Position numbers and translations under genes: made by a program. Shown here piece by piece: positions 53,983 to 63,976 of a DNA stretch of 64,000 nt (the first letter of the stretch is position 1; each line of letters opens with the position of its first letter). The notes under the pieces were generated by a model that was not told the DNA's origin, did not search any database, and saw only the letters and a list, made by a program, of their open reading frames with translations. Source of the DNA: Nicotiana tabacum (taxonomy: Eukaryota > Streptophyta > Magnoliopsida > Solanales > Solanaceae); contig NC_134087.1 in assembly GCF_000715075.1 (NCBI RefSeq), positions 185,535,276 to 185,599,275 of the forward strand, written 5' to 3'.

Positions 53983-54348
53983 CTTCTCTTCCAAGAAAAA
54001 CATTTTACCTTTAATTCTTTTGATTAGCATTTCCATACTTTTGTCACTCAAATCATTGTCTGAATCCGAAGAAATATCATCAATCCCATTAAGCTTGTAC
54101 TGATCAGACTTGGAAGAAAGTTGAGAATGAAACTTCCTTTCGTCTTTGTCATCACAGAGTCTTATGATCCCCGTTTTATGTGAATGTCATGAGCAACGGA
54201 CAACTTTTCATTACTATCAACCGTGTCACACTCAATTAAACTTCTTTTCCTCTTGGAAAATGAAGTAGAGAATTCATCTATAACCTCTTCTTTTATCTGG
54301 TTAGGAAATGTTAAATTCCTACCTACACCATCACTGTTTGAAACACAT
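53983..54348 (-). pseudogene. right arm of the inverted-repeat gene fragment (part 1)
   Basis: Reverse complement of 53567-53923 with scattered changes. It is cut at 54348 by element D and continues at 63257-63340. The two arms are separated by a 59-base loop (53924-53982). Read minus, the arm continues past the loop edge as FFLEEKDAELRMNVIC, so this copy extends slightly further than the left one. Confidence 0.7.
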
Positions 54349-54349
54349 T

Positions 54350-54372
54350 GTGATGACCCAAAAGGTCATCAC
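54350..54372 (+). other. LTR-terminal hairpin of element D
   Basis: GTGATGACC (54350-54358) pairs exactly with GGTCATCAC (54364-54372) around the loop CAAAA. Arms are nine bases, two longer than in B and C, and the inner C/G pair of B and C is a T/A pair here. Confidence 0.75.
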
Positions 54373-55084
54373 TTGTTTTTAAAATGAATTTTGCGTTCTG
54401 AGGCCTTAAAGACCTCTTTCAATATCACCTCAATTTGCGTGCGCAGTCCGGACGCGTAGCCTGAAAGCTATTATGTGAAAAATCTATGATAAATATTGAA
54501 ATTTTGACTTAAAATGCATTTAAGTTGACTTCGGTCAAAATTCTGGGTAAACGGACCTGGACCCATGATTTGATGGTCCTAGAGGTCCGTGGAAAATATG
54601 GGACTTGGGCGTATGCCCGGAATCGAATTCCGAGGTCCCAAGCCCGAGAAATGAATTTTTTTGAAAAAAATATTTTCTGAAGATTTCTATGAGTTTTGGA
54701 AATAAAATGCATTTAGAAATTGATGGTATCGGGTCTGTATTCTGATTCCGAAGCCCGGTACATGTCTTATATGTGCAATAAGATAAATCTATGAAATTTT
54801 GTAAGAAACGAATGTCATTTGACGTGATTCGTACCTTAAATGCAAAATTTGATGTTTTAAGAAGTTTTGAAGTATTTCATTGATTTTGAGGTTTAATTCA
54901 TTGTTTAAGGGGTTATTTTGGCGATTTGATCACATAGATAAATTCATATGATATTTTTGAGTTAGTACGTATGTTTAGTTTAGAGCCCGGAGGGCTCGGG
55001 TGAGTTTCAGATCGGTTTCAGAAAGTTTGGAACTCATAAAAAGTTGCAGGTTTTTGGTTGTTCAGTGCACAAGGATTGTGTTCT

Positions 55085-55350
55085 TCGCATTCGCGTGGTC
55101 CCACTGCGAACGCGTAAGGCAAATATCCCAGGTGCCAGATTTCTTCTTCATGAATGCGAAGCCTAAGACGCGAACGCGAAGCTGAGGGGGGATACCCTTC
55201 GCGAACGCGTCAAAGCACTCGCGAACGCGTAAGGCAATGGGCATAGGGGAGGGGATTCTCATTTATTCTACGCGAACACGGCCACTGGCCCGCGAACGCA
55301 AAGGCCCGAGGGGTCAAAGCTCCGCGAACGCGAGCCCAATGTCGCGAATG
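55085..55350. repeat. array of CGCGAACGCG-type near-palindromes, element D 5' LTR
   Basis: A dozen or so words such as TTCGCATTCGCG, GCGAACGCGTAAGGC, GACGCGAACGCGAAG and CTCGCGAACGCGTAAGG in 265 bp, the same motif family as in element A. The 3' LTR array at 61000-61320 has extra copies (GATCGC-type and TATCGCGAACGCGATG) near its end that the 5' LTR lacks. Confidence 0.85.
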
Positions 55351-56336
55351 CGAAGGTCACTGAGGCCTAACACACATCTCTTAATCAAAATTAAGAGAAT
55401 TTCATAATCAAAATTTTAGAAACCAGCACATCTCTTAATCAAAATTTCATAACTTCTTCTTCTCAACTCCAAATTGGGCGATTTTTGAAAGAGAATTTCA
55501 CCACCAATCCTTAGGTATGTAATCTTAGACTCATTTTCTTAAATTTCCATTAACACCCATTAGATTTCTAGGCTTAAATCATGTTCTTAAGGGTAGAAAA
55601 TTAGGGATTTGGGTAGAGTTAGGGCTTTTGTATAATTGTGATTTAGACCTCGTTTTGGGGTCAAATTTTGGAACTAATTGTATATTCGGGCTCGTGGGTG
55701 AATTGGTGATCTGGTTTTGGTCCGAACCTCATGTTTTTACCAAGAGGGCCCGAGGTCAATTTTTGACTTTTTGGGAAGAATGATGGGAAAGCTATAATTA
55801 AGCATTGGAATTGGATTGTTTAGCGTTTATTGATGTTATTAAGTCGATTATGTCTAGATACGATTAATTTGGAGCTGAATTCAAAAGGAAAAGTGGTGTT
55901 TGAGGCTTGAGTTGGCTGTGGAAGTTCGAGGTAAGTGTTTGGTCTAACCTTAGCTTGAGGGATTAGGAGTTGTGTCCTATTTCCTACTTGCTTCTTGTTG
56001 AGTACAACGTATAGGCATGGTGACAAGTATCTATACGTTGGTGTCAAGCATGACCGTGAGCCTTAAATTGATATTTATTGTGTTCTTAAATTATTATGTG
56101 GATGCTTAAGTTGATGATTCTCTGTATTGAGCAAGAATTATGAATATTCTCGTGGAAATTACTTATGACTTAGTATGGGTGTTAGTTGAGGTAGTTAGAT
56201 GTTGAAACAAGTTTGGTCATAGATATTTCTCCCTTGCCGGGACGTAGTTACTTATGCTGTCAATTCCCTTGCCGGAATAGTGTAGTTCCTTATCGTTCCC
56301 TTGTCGGGACTCTTGTTATGATTGTTGTTAATTGTA

Positions 56337-56512
56337 TATGTGGATCGGGTTGCACGCCGCAACAACATTATATGTGGATCGGGTTGCACGCCGCAATAAT
56401 ATTATATGTGGATCGGGTTGCACGCCGCAACAATATTATATATTGGGATCGGGTTGCACACCGCAACAGTGTTGTTATATATACTGGGATCGGGTTGCGT
56501 GCCGTAACAATT
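56337..56512 (+). repeat. 34-bp hairpin-forming tandem repeat, five units
   Basis: Units read TGTGGATCGGGTTGCACGCC then GCAACAATATTATA. GTTGC and GCAAC pair around ACGCC. The 3' LTR of the same element has seven units (62270-62512). Confidence 0.9.
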
Positions 56513-57261
56513 GTTGATACAAAGTGTTTATAGATTGGATACCAGTTTCTTGTTGTTTTGTTGTGAATTCTAAGTTGTCCTTATGTCGTTACTCTTGATT
56601 TACTGTTGATATTGATACACCCCGCAGCATGTACCCCCCTCTCATCTTTATTTGTTTATTTCTGTTTTATTTTCTACTGTATATTATATAACTGCGTAGG
56701 AACATATGGTAGTCTGGTCCTAGCCTCGTCACTACTTCGCCGAGGTTATGCTAGGCAGTTACCAGCACATGGGGTCGGATTGTGTTGATACTACAATCTG
56801 CACTATGTGCAGATCCCGGAGCAGCTCTTGGACCATAGCATTTAGGTGGCTGCCTTCAGTCCAGCTAGAGATCCCGAGGTTGTCCTGCAGGCGTCCGTAG
56901 GCCCGGCGTTCTCTTATATCCTATTATGTGCTCTATTTTCACTTGTATCGGAGGTATATTGTATTTCCTTTTTCAGACACCTATATGTAGTACTCATATA
57001 TAGTCTATGATATTGTGACACCAGATTCCGAGTAGAGATGTATATTGGCATTGTAGTAACGACTTTGGTTATTTTATCAGTTTAAATCTTCTACTTGTTT
57101 TATTTATCATTAATATTCAATATTGGTTACCTGTTAATCTCAATTATTAAAAAAGGGGTAAATGAAAGGGTTAGTGATTCTTCATTTGCGTGGCTTGCCT
57201 AACTTCTATGAGTAGGCGCCATCACGTCTCCCTAGGGTGGGAAATCCGGGTCGTGATAAGT

Positions 57262-57273
57262 TGGTATCAGAGC
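57262..57273 (+). other. Element D primer-binding site
   Basis: TGGTATCAGAGC, initiator tRNA-Met type, three bases after the LTR end. Confidence 0.85.
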
Positions 57274-57455
57274 TCTAGATTACATAGGTCTCACAATTCA
57301 CGGTCAAGCTTAGTAGAGTCTGAGGGATCGATATGGAGATGTTTGTATTTATCCCCCAAAGGCTACAGAGTTAGGAAAACTTCACATTTGTTCTTTTCTT
57401 GTCGTGCGGTTTGGTTTCTCAATGTTAATTGAATTTCTACTCCGTTCTTTTGAAG

Positions 57456-59010
57456 ATGGCAAGAACATGCACTTCCTCATCCATCGATCAGTAATTTGAG
57501 CCTCCAACAGAAGCTCCCATGAGGGGTAGAGGGCGAGTCCGAGGCCGTGCTAGAGGCCGAGGTAGTGGCAGAGCTCAGTCCAGAGCAGCAGCACCAGCGG
57601 TGGAGCCTCAGGTTGATTTTGATGATTAGGTTCCGGTCCCAGCAGTTCCGGTGGGGCCAGGTCAGGTCCCAGAGGGGTTTATTGCTACCCCGGTACTCCA
57701 GGATGCTCTTGTCCATGTAGTGGGCCTTATGGAGAGTGTCACTTGGGTAGGATTGCTTCCTGTAGCACCAGCCGTCTCTCAGGCTGGAGGAGGAGCCCAG
57801 ACTCCTGCAACTCGCACTCCGGAGCAGATGGATCCCCAGTTTCAGACTCCAGCAGCTCAGCCAGTTGGAGCGGTTCAGCTGGGTGTGGTATCTTAGACCA
57901 GTGATGGAGCAGCTATGTCTGCCGATGCTTTGTGGAGATTGGACAGGTTCACCAAGCTCTTCACTACTACTTTCAGTGGCGCATCTTCTGAGGATCCCCA
58001 GGATTATCTAGACAACTGTCACGAGGTTCTCAGGAACATGGGGATAGTTGAGACTAATGGGTCAATTTTGCTACTTTTCGCTTGTCTCGATCTGCCAAGA
58101 CTTGGTGGAGAGATTATTGCTTGGCTAGACCAGCTGGATCACCAGCTTTGACTTAGGAGCGGTTTACTCATCTATTTCTGGAGAAGTTTCTCCCCATCAC
58201 TCAGAAAGAGGCCTATCGGAGGCAGTTTGAGCGTCTCCACCAGGGTTCTATGACTGTTACCCAGTATGAGACCAGATTCATCAACTTGGCTCGTCATGCT
58301 CTTATCATACTTCCCACCGAGAGAGAGAGAGGGTGAGGAGGTTCATTGATGGACTTATTCAACCGATTCGTCTTTAGATGGCTAGGGAGACAGGGAGTGA
58401 GATTTCTTTCCAGGAGGCGGCTAATGTGGACAGGAGAGTGGAGATGGTTCTGTTGCAGGGAGGTGGTCATGGGTCGGACAAGAGGCCTCATCATTCAGGC
58501 AGATTCAGTGGTGCTTCGTCTAGAGGTAGGGATTCATATAGTAGAGGTCATCCTCATAGGCCCTTTCAGTCAACACTTCAGGTTTCTCACAGCCCTTCAG
58601 GTGGTTGTGGTTCTCACATGCAGTATTCTGATTAGCAGTCTTACAGTGCACCACCAGCTCCTATCAGTGCACCATCGCTCCAGAGTTTTCGGGGTGGTTA
58701 TTCAAGTCGCCAGGGTCAGTCTCAATTTCCTCAGCCGCAACACTCAGGGGGATGTTTTGAGTGTGGTGAGTATGGTCATATCAGGAGGGCTTGTCTGAGA
58801 TTAGTGGGTACTCAGTCGCATCAGCAGGGTTCCTGTGCTATAGTTCAGGAACCAGGTGTTCCACAGCCCGCCCATCCAGCTAGAGGTGGGGGTAGAGGTG
58901 CTAGAAGTGGAGGTAGAGGTACCAGAGGTGGAGCTCAGACCGCTAGAGGTGGAGGCCAGCCAGCTGCAGGCCATCCCAAAGATGTAGTCCAGGGTGGTGG
59001 GGCCTAGCCC
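57456..59010 (+). pseudogene. Element D gag
   Basis: MARTCTSSSIDQ followed by TAA, then an Arg/Gly-rich stretch (MRGRGRVRGRARGRGSGRAQ). The frame resumes through SQAGGGAQTPATRTPEQ and, after a stop, LWRLDRFTKLFTTTFSGA and DPQDYLDNCHEVLRNMGI, the gag core. FERLHQGSMTVTQYETRF is readable near 58226. The zinc knuckle CFECGEYGHIRRAC near 58754-58795 has intact C-x2-C-x4-H-x4-C spacing. A Gly/Arg-rich linker (GGGRGARSGGRGTRGGAQTA) follows. Several stops and shifts break it. Confidence 0.8.
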
Positions 59011-60618
59011 CGATGTTATGCTCTTCTAGACAAGGCTGAGGCTGAGGCTTCCGACGCAGTTATCACAGGTACTGTTCTGGTTTGTGGCCGAGATGCTTCA
59101 GTTTTATTTGATATAGGGTCTACGTACTCCTATGTGTCATCTTATTTTGCACCGTATCTGGTCATTCTAGTGATTCCTTAGTGCCCTTGTATATGTGTCC
59201 ACACCAGTGGGTAATTCTATTATGGTAGATCTAGTCCATCGCTCTTGCATAGTTGTGATTGGGAGTTTTGAGACTCGTGTAGATTTGTTGCTTCTGGACA
59301 TGTTTGATTTCGATGTCATATTGGGGATGGACTGGTTAACACCTTACCACACCATCTTGGACTGTCATGCCAAGATTGTGACCTTAGCCTTACCGGGTTT
59401 ACCTCATTTAGAGTGGAGAGGGACTCTTGGTAATTATACCCGTAGTGTCATCTCTTATGTGAAGGCTCGGCGTATGGTCGAGAAGGGGTGTTTGGCCTAT
59501 TTGGCATATTTCGTGATTCTAGTGCCGAGGTTCCTTCTATTGATTCTATGCCTGTTGTTCATGAGTTCCCTGAGATATTTCCTTCAGACCTGCTGGGTAT
59601 GCCTTCCGACATGGATATTGACTTTTTCATTGATTTGGCTCCGGGCACTCAGCCCATTTCTATTCTGTTGTATCGTATGGCCCCGCATGAGTTGAAAGAG
59701 TTGAAGGAGCAGTTGTAAGACTTGCTTGAGAAGAGTTTCATTAGACCCAGTGTTTCGCCTTGAGGTGCGTCGGTGTTGTTTGTTAAGAAGAAGGATGGAT
59801 CGATGCGAATGTGTATAGATTATCGATAGCTGAACAAGGTTACAATCAAGAATAAGTATTTGTTGCCGAGGATTGATGATTTGTTTGATCAGCTTTAGGG
59901 TGCCAAGGTATTCTCAAAGATAGACTTGAGAGCTGGCTACCATCAGTTGCGAATTAGGGCATCCGATGTCCCTAAGACAGCTTTCCACACTTGGTACGGG
60001 CATTATGAGTTTTTGGTGATGTCATTCGAGTTGACAAATGCCCCAACAGCTTTTATGGATTTGATGAACCGTGTGTTTAGGCCTTACTTGGATTCGTTCG
60101 TGATAGTCTTCATTGATGATATCTTGATATACTCCCGTAGCCGGGAGGAGCACGAGCAGCACCTCAGGGTGGTTCTTCAGACTCTGAGGGATAGTCAGTT
60201 GTATGCTAAGTTTTCAAAGTGTGAGTTCTGGTTGAGTTCAGTTGCCTTCCTGGGTTATGCTGTATCAGCAGAGGGTATTCAGGTTGATCCGAAGAAGATT
60301 GAGGAAGTCAAGAACTGGCCTAGACCAGTATCGGCTACTGAGATCTGGATTATTTTGGGATTGGCAGGCTACTATCGTTGGTTCGTGGAGGGGTTTTCAT
60401 CTATCGCAGCCCCGATGACCAGGTTGACCCAGAAGGGTGCCCAATTTAGATGGTCGGACGAGTGTGAGGCGAGCTTTTAGAAGCTCAAGACAGCTCTGAC
60501 TACGGCACCGGTGTTGCTTTTGCCCACAGGTTCAGGGCCTTATACGGTTTATTGTGATGCATCTCGTATTGGACTTGCTGCAATGTTGATGCAGGATGGC
60601 AAGGTCATTGCCTATGCC
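59011..60618 (+). pseudogene. Element D protease, RT and truncated RNase H
   Basis: Protease: [20 protein letters not shown] with D-I-G-S, and [40 protein letters not shown] followed by TAG (59827-59829) at the same codon that is TAG in element [14 protein letters not shown] with the first Asp; [11 protein letters not shown] with the central Asp pair. RNase H: YCDASRIGLAAMLMQDGKVI, after which the sequence runs into the 3' LTR at about 60618. No integrase remains. Confidence 0.85.
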
Positions 60619-63251
60619 CACTTTAGAAATTGATGGTATCGGGCCTGTATTCTGGTTCCGGAGCCCGATACAAGTCTTATATGTGCAATAAGATAAGTCT
60701 GTGAAATTTTGTAAGAAACGGATGTCATTTGACGTGATTCGGACCTTAAATGCAAAATTTGATGTTTTAAGAAGTTTTGAAGTATTTCATTGATTTTGAG
60801 GTTTAATTCGTTGTTTAAGGGGTTATTTTGGCGATTTGATCGCACGGATAAGTTCATATGATGTTTTTGAGTTAGTGCGCATGTTTGGCTTGAGCCCTGA
60901 GGGCTCGGGTGAGTTTCGGATGGGTTTCGGAAAGTTTTCAACTCATAAAAAGTTGCAGGTTTTTGGCTATTCAGTGCCCAGGGTTTTGTTCTTCGCGTTT
61001 GCGTGGTCCCACTCGCGAACGCGTAAGGCAAATCTCCCAGGTGCCAGATTCCTTCTTCATGAACGCGAAGCCTGAGATGCGAACGCGAGGCAGAGGGGGG
61101 ATACCCTTCGCTAACGCATCCAAGCACTCGCGAATGTGTAAGACAATGGGCCTGGGGGAGGGGATTCTCATTTATTCTACGCGAACGCGGCCACTGGCCC
61201 GCAAACGCGAAGGCTCGAGGGGTCGAAGAGCTGCGAACGCGAGCCCAATGTCGCGAACGCGAAGATAGCTGAGGCCTAACACATCGCGAACGTGACAGGC
61301 CTATCGCGAACGCGATGAAGGCCTGTCCAGCGATTTTAAGCAGAAACCAGCACATTGAGGACTTAATCAAAGTTTCATAACTTCTTCTTCTCAACTCCAA
61401 ATTGGGCGATTTTTGAAAGAGAATTTCACCACCAATCCTTAGGTATGTAATCTTAGACTCATTTTCTTCAATTTCCATTAACACCCATTGGATTTCTAGG
61501 CTTAAATCATGTTCTTAAGGGTAGAAAATTAGGGATTTGGGTAGAGTTAGGACTTTTTGTATAATTGTGATTTAGACCTTGTTTTGGGGTCGCATTTTGG
61601 AACTAATTATATATTCGGGCTCATGGGTGAATGGGTGATCGGGTTTTGGTCCGAACCTCGTGTTTTGACCAAGCGGGCCCGGGGTCAATTTTTGACTTTT
61701 TGGGAAGAATGATGGGAAAGCTATAATTAAGCATTGGAATTGGTTTTTTTAGCGTTTATTGATGTTATTAAGTCGATTGTGTCTAGATACGATTGATTTG
61801 GAGCCAAATTCAATAGGAAAAGCGGTGTTTGAGGCTTGAGTTGGCCGTGGAAGTTCGAGGTAAGTGTTTGGTCTAACCTTAGCTTGAGGGATTAGGAGTT
61901 GTATCTTATTTGCTACTTGCGTTTTGTTGAGCACGATGTATAGGCATGGTGACGAGTATCTATACGTTGGTGTCGAGCATGACCGTGAGTCTTAAATTGA
62001 TATTTATTGTGTTCTAAAATAATACTACGGACTCTTAAGTTGATGATTCTCTGTATTGAGCAAGAATTATGAATATTCTCGTGGAAATTAATTATGACTG
62101 AGTATTGGTGTTAGCTGAGGTAGTTAGATGTTGAAACAAGTTTGGTCATAGCTGTTTCTCCCTTACCGGGACGTAGTTACTTATACTGTCGATTCCCTTG
62201 CCGGGATAGTATAGTTCCTTATCGATCCCTTGCCGGGACTCTTGTTATGATTGTTGTTAATTGTATATATGGATCGTGTTGCACGCCGCAACAACATTAT
62301 ATGTGGATCGGGTTGCACGCCGCAATAATATTATATGTGGATCAGATTGCACGCCGCAACAATATTATATGTGGATCAGATTGCACGCCGCAACAATATT
62401 ATATGTGGATCGGGTTGCACGCCGCAACAATATTATATTTTGGGATCGGGTTGCACGCCGCAACAGTGTTGTTATATATATTGGGATCGGCTTGTGCACC
62501 GCAATAATTGTTGATACAAAGTGTTTTATATTGGATACCAGTTTCTTGTTGTTTTTCCGTGAATTCTAAGATGTCCTTATATCGTTACTCTTAATTTACT
62601 GTTGATATTGATACACCCCGCAGCATGTACCCCCCTCACATCTTTATTTGTTTATTTCTATTTTATTTTCCGTTGTATATTATATAACTGTGCAGGATCA
62701 TGTGGTAGTTTGGTCCTAGCCTCGTCACTACTTCGCCGAGGTTAGGCTAGCACTTACCAGCACATGAGGTCGGATTGTGATGATATTACACTCTGCACTA
62801 TGTGCAGATCCCGGAACATCTCTTGGACCATAGCATTTGGGTGTTGCCTTCAATCCAGCTAGAGACCCCGAGGTAGTCCTGCAGGCGTCCGCAGGTCCGG
62901 CGTTCTCTTCTATCCTATTATGTGCTCTGTTTTCACTTGTATCAGAGACAGACTGTATTTCCTTTTTCAGACACCTGTATGTAGTACTCATATATAGTCC
63001 GTGATATTGTGATACCGGATTTCGGGTAGAGACGTATATTGGCATTGTAGTACCGGCTTTGGTTATTTTATCAGTTTAAGTCTTCCGCTTGTTTTATTTA
63101 TCATTAATATTCAATATTGGTTACATGTCAATCTCAATTATTAAAAAGGGGTAAATGAAAGGGTTAGTGATTCTTCATTTGCGCGGCTTGCCTAGCTTCT
63201 ACGAGTAGGCGCCATCACGACTCCCGAGGGTGGAAAATCTGAGTCGTGACA
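60619..63251 (+). repeat. Element D 3' LTR, 5'-truncated by the deletion
   Basis: It matches the 5' LTR from about 54712 onward; the first ~360 bp, including the terminal hairpin, are missing. Array 61000-61320, donor-like GTAAGT 61860-61865, seven-unit hairpin repeat 62270-62512, end GAGTCGTGACA at 63251 with the TSD directly after. Confidence 0.85.
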
Positions 63252-63256
63252 CACAT

Positions 63257-63340
63257 GCCATTGCCTTCTCATACATTGTCGCTAATGAGAACAACAATTG
63301 ATCAAAGACACATCCTGTCAGGTATTGTATCCAAGTAATT
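63257..63340 (-). pseudogene. right arm of the inverted-repeat gene fragment (part 2)
   Basis: Continues the arm interrupted by element D; it is the reverse complement of about 53484-53562. Beyond 63340 the minus strand reads GGFGDYPRSTITWDELGYRE, which has no counterpart in the left arm and may be an adjoining exon of the same unidentified gene. Confidence 0.6.
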
Positions 63341-63399
63341 CTCGGTATCCAAGTTCATCCCAAGTAATAGTACTACGAGGATAATCACCAAAGCCACCA

Positions 63400-63530
63400 G
63401 ATAGCTTTATGATGCCAATGAAGCAAGATGAGCTATTCAGTGAGACTCGTATTGTAAAGAAGAAGAAAGAGACTGATCCAGAAAGGTGGGTCGAGGGCTG
63501 AGCCTCGACTATACATATAAGTTTTTTACT
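63400..63530 (+). pseudogene. fragment of a plant Ptta/En-Spm-type transposon protein
   Basis: The plus-strand frame reads MMPMKQDELFSETRIVKKKK and then ETDPERWVEG before a stop. A Phe-x-Glu-Thr-Arg followed by a Lys-rich run is typical of the C-terminal half of the plant Ptta/En-Spm transposase-like family (PF03004), from memory. A splice-acceptor-like TTCTTATAG ends at 63599, so a further exon (63600-63700: RFTADGSNSYTVNHLMSRVR) probably belongs to the same gene. Confidence 0.5.
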
Positions 63531-63828
63531 TTTCATTAAGTATTTTGATTTACTTTTATATAAATTTTGAAATACTAATTCAATGTAATTTTCTTATAGG
63601 GTCGCTTCACAGCTGACGGGAGCAATTCATACACAGTCAACCACCTAATGAGTCGGGTGAGGCAATCCAACTTCGGACGAGGATGCTGAAAGAACACTCC
63701 TTGAGTACTTTATATACTTTGAACTAGACAATAGAACTAGTTTTCGAATGTGCTTGTAATAAGCATTAACTTAGTTTTGTTAGCTTAATGTGTTAGTTCT
63801 ATTGAACTTTATACTTTGTTGGTTTTAA

Positions 63829-63895
63829 TGTTGTTGTTAATGTTGTTGTTGTGTTGTTGTTGTTGTGTTGTTGTTGTTAGTATTATTGTTGTTGT
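63829..63895 (+). repeat. imperfect (TTG)n microsatellite
   Basis: TTG repeats broken by TTA, GTG and ATT triplets, in non-coding sequence before the CACTA 3' subterminal repeat. Confidence 0.85.
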
Positions 63896-63976
63896 TGCTT
63901 GTAATAGGGAATTTGATATGCTGGCAGCAGGTGGTGTAGTTGCCAAAACAGGCAGTTTCTGCCAAAATTATACCCA

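Larger units (their letters stand above)
54349..57258 (+). repeat. Element D 5' LTR
   Basis: TGTGATGACCC to GGGTCGTGATA, 2910 bp. Modules: terminal hairpin (54350-54372), GAGGGCTCGGGTGAGTTTC segment near 54990, GC-rich array (55085-55350), donor-like GTAAGT (55931-55936), CCTTGCCGGGA repeats (56228-56310), five units of a 34 bp hairpin repeat (56337-56512), CGTCACTACTTCGCCGAGG near 56728. Confidence 0.85.
54344..63256 (+). mobile_element. Element D: Ty3/gypsy with internal deletion, TSD CACAT
   Basis: The element proper is 54349-63251. CACAT occurs at 54344-54348 and 63252-63256, and the uninterrupted site exists in the other arm of the inverted repeat (ATGTG, 53563-53567), so the insertion is proven. 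5' LTR 54349-57258, interior to about 60618, 3' LTR to 63251. Gag, protease, RT and part of RNase H remain; a deletion joins RNase H to a point about 360 bp inside the 3' LTR, removing the rest of RNase H, all of integrase, PPT and LTR start. Confidence 0.9.

Noticed and set aside
60612..61484. 290-codon open frame on the minus strand in the 3' LTR of element D
   Set aside because: It crosses the deletion junction and the CGCG array and is Arg/Ser-rich because the array lacks stops in this frame. The 5' LTR copy does not keep the frame.
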